Source: Entophlyctis helioformis
Taxonomy: Eukaryota; Chytridiomycota; Chytridiomycetes; Chytridiales; Chytriomycetaceae
Reading direction: 5' to 3'
Length of the DNA: 11,072 nt
NCBI GenBank assembly: GCA_025526915.1
Contig: JAHLKH010000462.1
Span: 1-11,072, forward strand
The notes beneath the pieces were generated by a model. That model searched no databases. It was not told the origin of the DNA and saw nothing but the letters and a program-made list of their open reading frames with translations. Position 1 is the stretch's first letter. Every line of letters begins with the position of its first letter. Shown here piece by piece: positions 1 through 11,072 of the stretch. The position numbers were made by a program, and so were the translations under genes.

Positions 1-611
1 GTTTGCCTTGATGTTGTTCAGACCAACGAATCCTGCATGCGCCAAGATCAGCACTTTCACACAACCAGCCCATCGACCAAGGCATGCCAAGCCAAGCGCG
101 CCAACTCACCAGGCAAGTACATCTTGTTGTTGAGATCGTATGATGCTGCCTTGCTGCTATCCAGACCGTCGACCTGGATCTTGTCAAAGGTTGGCTTGAT
201 GACGTACTTGATGTCGCCAAGCGAAGGGTCGTCGACTTCGTAGCCATCTGGCAGAATGTAGACTCCAAGAGTCTCGAGGTTGATAAACACATGGTGGTCT
301 TCGTTCATGCTGTGGAAGTAGGCATGCGACTGCTTGCCACGGCCTTGGTAGTACTTGCCGCACACAAGACATGCGTACACGTTGATGTTGCTCAGCGAGA
401 CGGAGCACAGCTTCTCAAAGTCAAAGTCCAGGCGAGCTCGGTTGATGGTCTCGAGGTAGAGGCCACGCAGGGCCATGGCTGCTGGTTGCTGCGTGCGCTG
501 ACGCTTGGCTCGAGGAAAGGCTTGCTCCTCTTCTTGCTGTGCTTCATTGCTGCTGTCGTCACCCGCACCAGCACTGTGCTCACGCTGGCCGTCTGGTGTG
601 ATCTCCACCAT
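1..611 (-). CDS. USP39: USP39/Sad1 tri-snRNP protein, 5' part (partial)
   Basis: Two exons are visible, 611..110 and 32..1, joined by a 77-bp intron (109..33, GTGAGT donor, CAG acceptor); the gene continues past the left edge. The start is the ATG at 611..609 (MVEITPDG). A TTG-initiated extension to 626 is not credible in a eukaryote and would run into the stop of DHX35. Seen in the protein: an acidic Q/E-rich N-terminus, a basic NLS-like patch (RAKRQR, about residues 34-39), then a zf-UBP zinc finger with likely ligands C69, C81, C84, H96, H100 and H106/107 (LCSVSLSNINVYACLVCGKY, then SHAYFH and DHHVF). Exon 2 reads FVGLNNIKAN, which matches the family's GLNNIKAND block at the start of the USP-like domain. 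Known of the family: USP39/Sad1 is a catalytically inactive ubiquitin-protease homologue that keeps the U4/U6.U5 tri-snRNP stable in the nucleus. The USP-like domain lies outside the window, so loss of its catalytic residues cannot be checked. No frame break is seen. The start lies only 11 bases after the DHX35 stop. Confidence 0.94.
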
Positions 612-622
612 TTTGAAGCGAC

Positions 623-3853
<3,231 letters not shown>

Positions 3854-3858
3854 CTGCA

Positions 3859-3985
3859 GGCCAGCGAATCATGCCATGGCCCAACAGTCAGCAGCCAGCA
3901 TGCACCACCAGTCGTCAATGCACATTGGCAACCATGCCACCCACAGGTTTGCGACTGTTGAGGTCGATCTGATAAGACGTTGCTG
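3859..3985 (-). repeat. 127-bp inverted repeat, left copy (DHX35 upstream element)
   Basis: This is the reverse complement of 5236..5362 with 8 mismatches and no gaps (119/127 by eye). The 56 bases nearest DHX35 are identical between copies; all mismatches are in the half nearer the orphan gene. Read toward DHX35 it ends with ATTCGCTGGCC, then five bases, then the DHX35 ATG at 3853. It must hold promoter or 5' leader sequence of DHX35, since the start codon is so close. Other readings: a terminal repeat of a 1.5-kb insertion, or one arm of an inverted duplication. Confidence 0.95.
3869..3877 (-). promoter_or_regulatory. Possible two-codon upstream ORF before DHX35
   Basis: Inside the repeat, ATGGCATGA (Met-Ala-stop) precedes the DHX35 ATG by 15 bases. 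A second upstream ATG overlaps it, out of frame with DHX35. The same nine bases precede HEATR5. It matters only if transcription starts upstream of it, which cannot be told from sequence. Confidence 0.25.
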
Positions 3986-4111
3986 GCCAAGGTTGGATGG
4001 CATCCAGTCACGTGAGAAACACGTGACATGATACAGTCACATCGACGGATCGAATCCGCCGTCACATCTGTGAAGGTGGCATTCGCTGGCCCCGACAGTC
4101 CGATTAGTGCA
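3986..4111 (+). promoter_or_regulatory. Upstream region of the orphan gene
   Basis: Between the left inverted repeat and the preferred ATG at 4112 lie the CACGTG palindrome (4007..4027), an in-frame upstream ATG at 4028, and at 4081..4091 a copy of ATTCGCTGGCC, the same 11 bases that end the repeat before DHX35 and HEATR5. Here that motif ends 20 bases before the ATG at 4112. No TATA-like box is obvious. Confidence 0.45.
4007..4027. promoter_or_regulatory. Palindromic pair of GTCACGTG boxes touching the first orphan-gene ATG
   Basis: Two perfect 8-base arms, GTCACGTG (4007..4014) and CACGTGAC (4020..4027), flank a 5-base spacer (agaaa); the second arm ends exactly at the ATG at 4028. Each arm holds the bHLH core CACGTG, and RTCACRTG is the known Cbf1/CDEI consensus in yeasts. 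The location in the divergent interval between DHX35 and the orphan gene fits a promoter site. A promoter site touching this ATG also argues that the real start is the next in-frame ATG at 4112. Confidence 0.55.
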
Positions 4112-5068
4112 ATGGACGCTCATGACAACGGCAGCCACAACGACGACCAGATGCACAGTCGGCTGTCTAAACGACGAAGCAGCAAACAGAGGCTGCTGCG
4201 GCCGCCGGTCTGCACCCGCCGGCTCAAGGAAATCATCAGGTCCAAGGTTCTGGAGCACTTTGGGCATTCGCTCCAGGTGTTTGCTCGCCATGCAAAGGTG
4301 CGGCTGCCGGGCAACAAGGGAGCCAGCTACCGCCGCCAAGTTGTTCGGATGGTGCTGTCCCGATGGTACGAGTACGTCGTGCGTCTGGTCAAGGCCAGCT
4401 GCCTGGTTGCGCTGGACTGCCTGCGCTCTGAAATCTTCAAGGCCAACGTGCATCTTGGCAGCACGACCGTCCTCGCTGGAGACGTGTGGGCAGCAGTTGC
4501 AACACTCCACGATCCGTACACAAGCATGGATGCTGATCTGGACGCATTCAACCCGTTTACCAACGACAGCGGACAGCCAGCTGATGCTACCGAGTCTGAC
4601 GACACAGAAGCAGACACAGAAGCAGACGCAGACGCAGACGCACAAGCAGGCGAGACTGAGGACAGCATGGAGGCGGATGCCATCGACGCCGAGTCGTCTT
4701 GTGCATCATCAAGGTCGCCTGCACCTAAATCGATCGCCACGATTCCTGCGTTTGCGTTTGGATCTGTCCGCCTCAACGATCGCATGCATGTCAGGCCACG
4801 GGTGACTGTTGATGTCCACCAAGACATGCGGCATGCGACGCGCAGGGTGCAATCCGCCCGTCGTGCATTTGGACACACGTATGGCAGCATGCTGTGGACG
4901 CAGCCGTTCGAGGCCGATGTCAAGCTGCTCGTCGCGCGCGAGGCTGGTCGGAAGATGGCAGTGCGCAGCCTGCGCAGGAGTAAAAAACTCAGTGCCAAAG
5001 AGGTGATCGAAACGGACTCGGGCACGGACTCGGACGCTTCGGTCGACACGGTTTCGACCGACGAATGA
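4028..5068 (+). CDS. Single-exon orphan protein with acidic linker and possible histone-fold-like segment
   Basis: The open frame is 346 codons from 4028, or 318 from the ATG at 4112, which I prefer because the first ATG abuts a promoter-like palindrome and the ATTCGCTGGCC motif lies between the two. I do not recognise the family. Seen (numbered from 4028): a basic segment (48-67), a helical-looking, hydrophobic-patterned region (about 62-162) ending in TTVLAGDVWAAVATL, an acidic A/D/E/T low-complexity linker (about 187-225), a second conserved-looking basic block (255-325; many Arg, His, Lys), and an acidic Ser/Asp/Thr tail. TTVLAGDVWAAVATL resembles the end of a histone fold (H4 TVTAMDVVYAL), which together with the acidic and basic tails hints at a chromatin protein; this is weak inference. 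Codon choice (CTG, ATC, AAG, GAG) and the single uninterrupted frame support a real gene. It is bracketed by the 127-bp inverted repeat and has no introns, unlike its multi-exon neighbours. Confidence 0.75.
   Translation: MIQSHRRIESAVTSVKVAFAGPDSPISAMDAHDNGSHNDDQMHSRLSKRRSSKQRLLRPPVCTRRLKEIIRSKVLEHFGHSLQVFARHAKVRLPGNKGASYRRQVVRMVLSRWYEYVVRLVKASCLVALDCLRSEIFKANVHLGSTTVLAGDVWAAVATLHDPYTSMDADLDAFNPFTNDSGQPADATESDDTEADTEADADADAQAGETEDSMEADAIDAESSCASSRSPAPKSIATIPAFAFGSVRLNDRMHVRPRVTVDVHQDMRHATRRVQSARRAFGHTYGSMLWTQPFEADVKLLVAREAGRKMAVRSLRRSKKLSAKEVIETDSGTDSDASVDTVSTDE
4600..4646 (+). repeat. Coding GCAGAC-type hexamer/12-mer repeat
   Basis: Two 12-base units (gacacagaagca) followed by several gacgca hexamers encode the DTEADTEADADADA acidic stretch of the orphan protein. 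Such in-frame repeats expand and contract easily, so the linker length is probably variable between strains. Confidence 0.75.
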
Positions 5069-5235
5069 ACTGTTACCCTTGGATGGCAGGATCTGATCTG
5101 CTGGTTGTCGCATGCTCGTTGCTGACTCGAACCTTCCATCGTGTGATGTGCGTCGCCTCTCGCGTCAAATCCAATTCCAAAACGCTTGGTAATTGTTTGA
5201 ATGTCGGGCCATTTGCCGGCGGTTTGCCCACCCCT
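5069..5235. other. Intergenic spacer after the orphan gene
   Basis: There are 167 bases between the orphan stop codon and the right inverted repeat. I see no ORF of note, no RNA gene and no clear poly(A) signal. It should hold the 3' UTR of the orphan gene and distal promoter sequence of HEATR5, including a CCAAT-like ccaattccaa. Confidence 0.5.
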
Positions 5236-5362
5236 CAGCAACGACTGATCAGATCGATCCCAACAGTCGCAAACCTGTGGGTGGCGTGGTTGCGGATGTG
5301 CATTGCCGACTGGTGGTGCATGCTGGCTGCTGACTGTTGGGCCATGGCATGATTCGCTGGCC
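5236..5362 (+). repeat. 127-bp inverted repeat, right copy (HEATR5 upstream element)
   Basis: This is the partner of 3859..3985 in opposite orientation. Read toward HEATR5 it contains CAACAGTCGCAAACCTGTGG, then GGTGCATGCTGGCTGCTGAC, and ends in ATTCGCTGGCC, 12 bases before the HEATR5 ATG at 5375. The ATG-proximal 56 bases are identical to the DHX35 copy, while flanking sequence on both sides is unrelated. Both copies keep the same orientation relative to the gene they precede, as expected for a shared promoter or leader element. Confidence 0.95.
5344..5352 (+). promoter_or_regulatory. Possible two-codon upstream ORF before HEATR5
   Basis: ATGGCATGA lies 22 bases before the HEATR5 ATG, identical to the arrangement at DHX35. 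A second upstream ATG at 5349 opens a nine-codon frame whose TGA (5376..5378) overlaps the HEATR5 ATG (5375..5377), an ATGA start-stop overlap. If these bases are in the transcript they should lower or regulate initiation. If transcription starts within the last 20 bases they are irrelevant. Confidence 0.3.
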
Positions 5363-5374
5363 GAACATAGGGCC

Positions 5375-8300
5375 ATGAGTGTGGTGTCGCCTCCGCCAGA
5401 CTCGTTCGTCTTTGACGACAAGCGCATCGAGGCCATCGAGGCACCAGAGAAGCGCGAGCTGGCGCTCTTCCAGTGGCTGTCGACGCTCGAGAAGGACCTT
5501 CAAAAGACAAAGGTGCGTGCCTGTTGTGCTCTTGGCTGGTGCTGGCTGCTCGTTTCGCAAGCCGAGCCAAGCCGAGTTATGCAGAGCTGTGCCGCAGTGT
5601 TCCGTCACGCCGCCATCTCTCTCTGTCTCGGTGGCTGGCTGGCTGGCTGGCTTCCTCCAGCGTCACTGGCCTGCAAGCCACTGGCTATTGACCGATGCGG
5701 CCGATGCGACAATGCTGACTGACGCTGCCGTGCGCCATGACAGGATCCTATCAAGCCACACCAGGCTGCTTTGGAGAAGCTGCTTCTAAAGTTCCTGTCC
5801 TCACAGACCGTCAGGCCCTCGCGACCCATCTATCAGCTGATCGCGCGGTTGTTTGTTGCTCTCTACAGCAAGGGCGATCCTCGCACTCTCTTTGACACCA
5901 TTGTCGCTGCCCAGAATGCACTCGGCGCCAAGAAACTGGACGATCTGGCCATCAAGCTGTATGTTCATTGATCTGCGCTTCCTCACATTCGTCGCTATGT
6001 GGCTTGCAACAGGTCCTGTCAATCAGCCCAGCTAATGCCGATCAACGTACGCCCCCGCTTGCCAGTGCTCTGGTGCATTGCCTCGGTGTCCTCACTGAAG
6101 CCCACGGCTCAAAGGTGAAGTCCATATCGCAGCCTCACCGTCGACGCCATGTATCCTATTCTGATGCGCTCCTTGTACAGGTCATGTCGCTCTTTGGAGA
6201 AACCGCATCGATCTATATCAAGATCCTCAAAAACGCGCGAGACACAGATGTGAGGCAGACGCACCACTTTGCATCCACATGCTCAATGCGCGGCAGCCTT
6301 TTTCTGACATGGTTCCAAATGGTGCGGCTGCCGGTATAGGTTCCGATTCGCTTCGAGACCTTGCAGGCAGCGAGCCGCGCATTGACAGGAGCGGGCAAAG
6401 CCGCCAACGATTCCACCATCAAGGATCTTGCCCGGTTTGCCAAAAATGGCATCTCGGATAAGCTACCGATTATCCGCCAAGCTGCCGCAGAGGTACATAG
6501 CAGTGTTGTAATGGCTGTAATGGCTGCATAAGTTTGCTGGTTTTGTTTAATGGCCGTCTCGCTCAGCTTGGTCTCATGTGCCATGCTAATTTGCTTTATC
6601 TCGACAACAGCTTTATGAGGCCTTGTACAAGCACACATCGCAGCTTCCACCCCTGAACATGGCAGAGTACGAGACACTCGTTGCGTCTTTTCTGAAGCCG
6701 CTCGAAGGATCCAACTACTTTGCGCGTCGTGCCTTTGCCAACTTGATCGCTTCGCTCTTGAGCATCGCACAGATTCCAGGCCATCTTGCCAAAGTAAGCC
6801 CCAAACGGACAAATGCCAAGACGGATCCCAACAACGCCTCGAACGCTGCCGAAAAGACGATTCTTTCAGAGGAAGAAATCTTTCTTTTGATCTCAAACCA
6901 GTTCATCAAGGCGACTTCTCGGGAGAGCCGCATTGGCATCATGGAGGCTGCAGCGGCATTCCTGCGACAGAGCGGTCCCAGGTTCGTCGAGGCCAACTAT
7001 CCTGTCATCCTCAAGTCGCTGGTTGAGCTTGCCGCGAGCCCGAAAGCTGCGTCCACACGCTCAGAGGCGGTGTTTGTGCGCGAATCGTGCTCGTTTCTGC
7101 TACGCGAAGTGGCCGGCAAGATGTTGACGGAAACTGGCCAGACCAATGGCGTCAAGGAAATCATCTCGAGTTATGTCCGTCGTTGGCCAGCCGTGCTCGC
7201 AATAGACATTGCGCCGTCGGAACACGCCCTGGCATTCGTTCTTGGCGAGCTCGCCGCTCTTTTCGGAGACCTTGGGCCAGCTGCAAATGACTGCCAGGAG
7301 GGCGTCATGGATGCACTCCTGGCCCTACTTGCGCACCCGTCAGTGCCTGTCAAGATTTCGCTTGCTTGGGTCTTCCGCTCGTTCTGCCTCGCTCTGCCAG
7401 AATACCTCTCGCCAGTCCTGAACCGCCTCGTTGGACTGTTCCAAAAAGACCTTGGCCTCCTGACGGCCGACCGCCCAGACATGATCGACAAAATCATCGG
7501 CTATGCCAACGTGCTGAGTGCAGTCATTGGCGTCCTTCCGCTTCGCGTACTCTACTCGTCGTACGAAGATGCAGCAACCATTTTTGGTCTGTCGACGCAG
7601 CTGCTCAAGTCTGCTGGCTCCATCCGCGATTCGCGGATTGCTGCGTGTCAGACACAGGCGGCGTGGACACTCATTGGCGCGCTGATGAGCCTCGGCCCCA
7701 ACTTTGTCAAGGTGCACATCTCACAGCTGCTCCTCATCTGGAAAAACGTCTTTCCCAAGTCCCAGCCAAAGGACATTACTGCCATACGCACCGAGCTCGA
7801 TTGGAACCTCCAGCTCGTTTCTCGCGAATCTGCTCTTGCTGCCTTGTATAGTTTTCTTGTCTACAACGCAAAGGAGCTGGCAACCAGCGATGTTGCCAAG
7901 CGTATTGTCGTTTGTCTCAACAACACGCTGCATTTCCTGACCACCATCCCAGCAACATACGGCGCACCGCAAGACCAGCAGAATGCCACCGTCGTGCAGG
8001 CGCGCCTCTACGAGCGCGAATGCCAGCTTCGTAAGCGGCTTTTCAACTGTTACCGCGCATTCAACGCGCCGTCAATCTTTGAGACGACATTTACCCAGCT
8101 CGTAAAGGCCGCAGTCGATGTGTTTGCTCTGGATCCAGAAAAGCCCGACCGGTTCCCAAGTGCACCGAATGCACAGGCAAAGGACGGCGTCGTTGTTATC
8201 GAGTCGGTCTTGCCCACATCCCTCGTCTCTGGATTCACTGTTGATGTGGCGGCTGATTCGGAGGCCGAGGATCGCGGCATCTCCAAAGTGTTGGCCAGAG

Positions 8301-11072
8301 ATACAGACGTGCAGGGGCTCGAGGATCTGGTAAGTAGATTATGTACCTTGATGTATTGCATGTCGCGTCTTGTGGCTGGAAACTTTCCTTGGCCGACATG
8401 AGACTGACGGCATTTTGCTGCAGATTCAGCGTCGCGTGTTTGGCGCTCTTGAGAACGACCCCCACGAGCTGTATCTCGTCACAAGCCTTGCTCGGTCCAG
8501 CGAGAATGGGCTTGAAAGCGCCTTTGCCGAGCTGACTGTTCCCAAGCCTTCGCCACGGCCCGCCGGTGTTGCTGCTGTCGATGCCGCCATTGAGCTGTTT
8601 TCCATGCTTCTTCCGCTGCAAAACGCGCAGTCCCAAGAGACTTTTGTCGAGCATCTTTTCAAGGCTGCCACGCTGCAAAACGGCAAACTCACTCCTCTCC
8701 GCAGATCGGCAACCCAGATCAACGTGCTCACGGCTGCCATGGGCCTTCTCAAGTACGCCATGGTCAAACGCGGCCAGCTTGGAAGCGGCAAAGTGGCTGT
8801 TGTCATTCGCGATCTGTTGATGTAAGTTTGTTGCATGCCCTTTAGAGAATTCAGGGGCAGTACTTTTGTCCCCGGCGGGTCTCAGCCATGTGCAATATCG
8901 CCAACTGACCCCGCTTGCTTGGTTCTATTCAACCCTTGCACATACCGTCAGCCATTGCTCAAGTCGCCTGAAGCCAGCATCCGCTGCATGGCCAGTGAGA
9001 TCTTTGGGCGTCTTGCGCGCGTTGTTGGAACCGCCGCATTTGTCAATCCACTCATCCAGAATCTCGTCGACCAAGTTGTTGCCAATCGCGACCCCGAGTC
9101 TCGTGCTGGCTCTGCGCTTGCTCTTGGCACAATCCACAGCTACGTTGGCGGAATGGCAGCCTCTGCACATCTCAAAACAGTAGTCGGCATCCTGCACTCT
9201 CTTGCCAGCGACCCACACCCGCTTGTGCACACGTGGGCTCTCCATGCCCTGTGGTTGACGATCGAGAGCGCAGGTCTCATGTACGGTCCGTTTGTCAACT
9301 CGACTCTCGCTCTCGTTGCCAAGCTGTATATGTCCGAGAGCCACGAACCAAGCGCTCCTGCTGCCAACATCCCCGGTGCCGATTCCAACGCCGACGTGTA
9401 CCCTGCGTTTGGACGTATTCTGCATGCGCTGGTCGGCGTCATTGGCCCAGAGTTGCAAGCATCGCCCAGCCTTCGCGACATCTGCTTCAGTCTCTACGAG
9501 CAGCTAAAGAACGACAAGGATCCGTTTGTCGTTGTCGAGGCCATCCGCTGCATTCAGCATTTCATCCTCTTTGCTCGACGGTTCGTCGATGTCGAGCTCC
9601 TCATCCCATTCCTTCAATTGCAGCTCACCGACGACTATCGCACACAAGTGTATCTGATCCGAAAGGCATCCGTAACGTGTCTGTACCAGCTGACTCAGCG
9701 CGATCCCGAGACGGTTCTGTCTGCAACAACCAATAACCAACTTGAGGAGCAGCTGTTTGCTCTTTTGGACGTTGAGATGGACGTCATGGTTCGCGCAGAA
9801 ATCAAGGACATCCTGACGGCGTTGCTGCGCCACACTGGACCCAACAAGCCATCGCGTTGGCTGGATCTCTGCAAGAATATCTTGTCCAAGACTGCGACGC
9901 CGATCCCTTCCTCTGCCGGCAACGGCTCTTCAGGGCCGACGTCCGGTGCTGCTACCGGCGGGCACGATCTTGTTGCAGGATCAGTTGCCGCTGGGGCAGG
10001 AAATTCGTCTGCGCTCGCATCTGCTGCTGGCGGCATTCGATCCACTCGTGGTGTTGCTGGAAACGACGACGACGACGACGAGATGATGGGTATGGATGGC
10101 GATGGAGATGGCGCAGGAGACGCTGGATTTAGGAGCACACCCAGCCCCCAAAAGAGCGGCAATGGATCGGCGTCTGCGTCAGCAACGGCAAATAGCACTG
10201 CTCTTGGATCAAATGGCTCGTCTTCTGGCGCCGTGGTTCATCTTGTGCCCCGTTGGCGGACGCAGATTTTTGCGCTGGTTTGCCTACGAAACTTGCTCAA
10301 TGTGGTTCTTGCAACTGGCCATCAGGAGCACCTTGACATGGCCGTTGCTCGCGCCAAACGCGCGACCTTGACATCCGAGGGCAAACCAGCCGACTTTCTT
10401 GTCTTCAGGCTCATTGACCTTATTCGCATGGCGTTTAATTCGTCCACGGCGAATGTCAACGACCTGCGCCTCGGTGGCCTGTACCTTTTACGCGATGTCT
10501 CGAGGTATGTCGCATGCTGCAAACGCGGGCTGTGCCATGGCAATGCGACCATATGGATACGCGGCAGCTAAACTGGGTACGATTTGGAATCACAGAAGTA
10601 CGCGCATGTGCCAGATCCCGATTTTGACGGCCACCCCCTCCTTGAGCAGTACCAGGCCCAAATCATAGCAGCACTAGCACCGGCATTCAGCAAAGAGTCG
10701 AGTCCGGACATTGTCAGCACAGCATGCAGTGTGTGCGCCTTCTTTATCGGCATCAGCGACGATGTTGCTGCCATGGGCCGTCCGCTAAAGTTGCTGACGG
10801 GTTTGCTGGAGCAGCTTTCGGACGAGAGCCACGTCAACTCGCTGCCAAGCCCCAACGCCTTTGTGATGCTCAAGCTGGCAGTGCTGAAAGCATGGGCAGA
10901 TCTCCACTCGCATGCCGCCAAGCTTCCAGACCTGCAGCACGCCATCGCACCCCAGCTTGACCTGCTTGCCAAGCTGTGGATGTCTGTGCTGCAAGATTAC
11001 GCCAAGCTCACTGTCGACGCGGACATCTCCGGATCGCCGTATGCCTCGGACATGTCGCCAGGCATCAACTTG
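5375..11072 (+). CDS. HEATR5: HEATR5/LAA1 HEAT-repeat AP-1 accessory protein (3'-partial)
   Basis: Exons: 5375..5512, 5744..5958, 6027..6114, 6181..6249, 6340..6492, 6611..8329, 8424..8821, 8952..10504, 10596..11072 and onward. The start ATG gives MSVVSPPPDSF, then ELALFQWLSTLEKDL, as in HEATR5 N-termini. About 1,600 residues are visible; family members are about 2,000, so the C-terminal part is missing. Seen: helical HEAT-like repeats throughout; the family block SPEASIRCMASEIFGRLARV, ALALGTIHSYVGG and WALHALWLTIESAG; a Gly/Ser/Ala- and Asp-rich linker (about residues 1245-1355) just before PRWRTQIFALVCLRNLL; LIDLIRMAFNSST; and LLEQYQAQIIAALAPAFS, all matching the order in human HEATR5B as I recall it. 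Known: yeast Laa1 and animal HEATR5 help recruit or stabilise AP-1 at trans-Golgi/endosome membranes. Introns 1-6 are GT-AG and keep the frame. Introns 7 (8822..8951) and 8 (10505..10595) have good GT and AG ends but leave the frame one base short. The upstream element is shared with DHX35. Confidence 0.92.
5632..5652 (+). repeat. (TGGC)5 tetranucleotide repeat in HEATR5 intron 1
   Basis: Five TGGC units lie inside the 231-bp first intron (5513..5743), the longest intron in the window. Nothing else recognisable is in that intron. It is likely a simple polymorphic microsatellite. Confidence 0.85.
10065..10079 (+). repeat. Coding (GAC)5 repeat in HEATR5
   Basis: Five GAC codons encode the Asp run N-DDDDD-E-MM inside the acidic linker that precedes PRWRTQIF. 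An acidic linker occupies the same place in human HEATR5B, so the region is a conserved kind of disordered loop whose exact sequence is free to vary. Confidence 0.85.

Noticed and set aside
4037..4645. Minus-strand frame with a Cys/Val repeat N-terminus
   Set aside because: It is the antisense translation of the coding acidic repeat; no independent support.
4327..5436. Long open frame on the minus strand (about 369 codons) opposite the orphan gene
   Set aside because: It is antisense to the orphan gene, the right repeat and the HEATR5 start. Its Ala/Ser-rich stretch is just the complement of the GCAGAC repeat, its composition is not protein-like, and it would overlap the HEATR5 first exon.
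8822..8860. A 33-39-base mini-intron to rescue the HEATR5 intron 7 frame
   Set aside because: It is much shorter than every other intron here and would add about 30 residues with no family match; the signals favour 8822..8951.
8835..8951. Reading HEATR5 exon 8 from an ATG at 8835 as a separate gene
   Set aside because: The stretch has intron features (CTGAC branch, pyrimidine-rich tract, CAG) and no family similarity; homology begins at PLLKSPEAS from 8952.

Overview
The window is nuclear DNA from a compact, intron-rich eukaryote with moderately high GC. The best guess is an early-diverging (chytrid-like) fungus: the proteins are opisthokont-like, introns are mostly 66-130 bp with GT-AG ends, genes sit tens to hundreds of bases apart, and no bacterial signals are present. 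The lineage is inferred from gene style only. Four genes are supported. On the minus strand, reading right to left, are DHX35, a DEAH-box spliceosomal helicase (14 exons, 623..3853), and then USP39/Sad1, a tri-snRNP protein (start at 611, running off the left edge). On the plus strand are a single-exon orphan gene (4028 or 4112 to 5068) and then HEATR5/LAA1, the large HEAT-repeat accessory protein of the AP-1 clathrin adaptor (5375 to beyond the right edge). Layout: 1..611 USP39 5' part; 612..622 an 11-base gap; 623..3853 DHX35; 3854..4111 a divergent regulatory region; 4112..5068 the orphan gene; 5069..5374 the HEATR5 upstream region; 5375..11072 HEATR5/LAA1 (9 exons seen, about 1,600 residues, C-terminus missing). 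DHX35 and USP39 both act in pre-mRNA splicing and are packed head to tail on one strand; HEATR5 acts in trans-Golgi/endosome traffic and has no evident link to them. The most striking structure is a 127-bp, about 94% identical inverted repeat (3859..3985 and 5236..5362) that brackets the orphan gene. Its perfectly conserved outer ends stop 5 bases before the DHX35 ATG and 12 bases before the HEATR5 ATG, so two unrelated genes share one upstream element. The innermost piece of it (ATTCGCTGGCC) also occurs 20 bases before the second ATG of the orphan gene. Further oddities are five one-base frame breaks clustered in DHX35, two late HEATR5 introns whose canonical GT-AG removal leaves the frame off by one, a GC-AG intron in DHX35, and a palindromic pair of CACGTG boxes touching the first ATG of the orphan gene.
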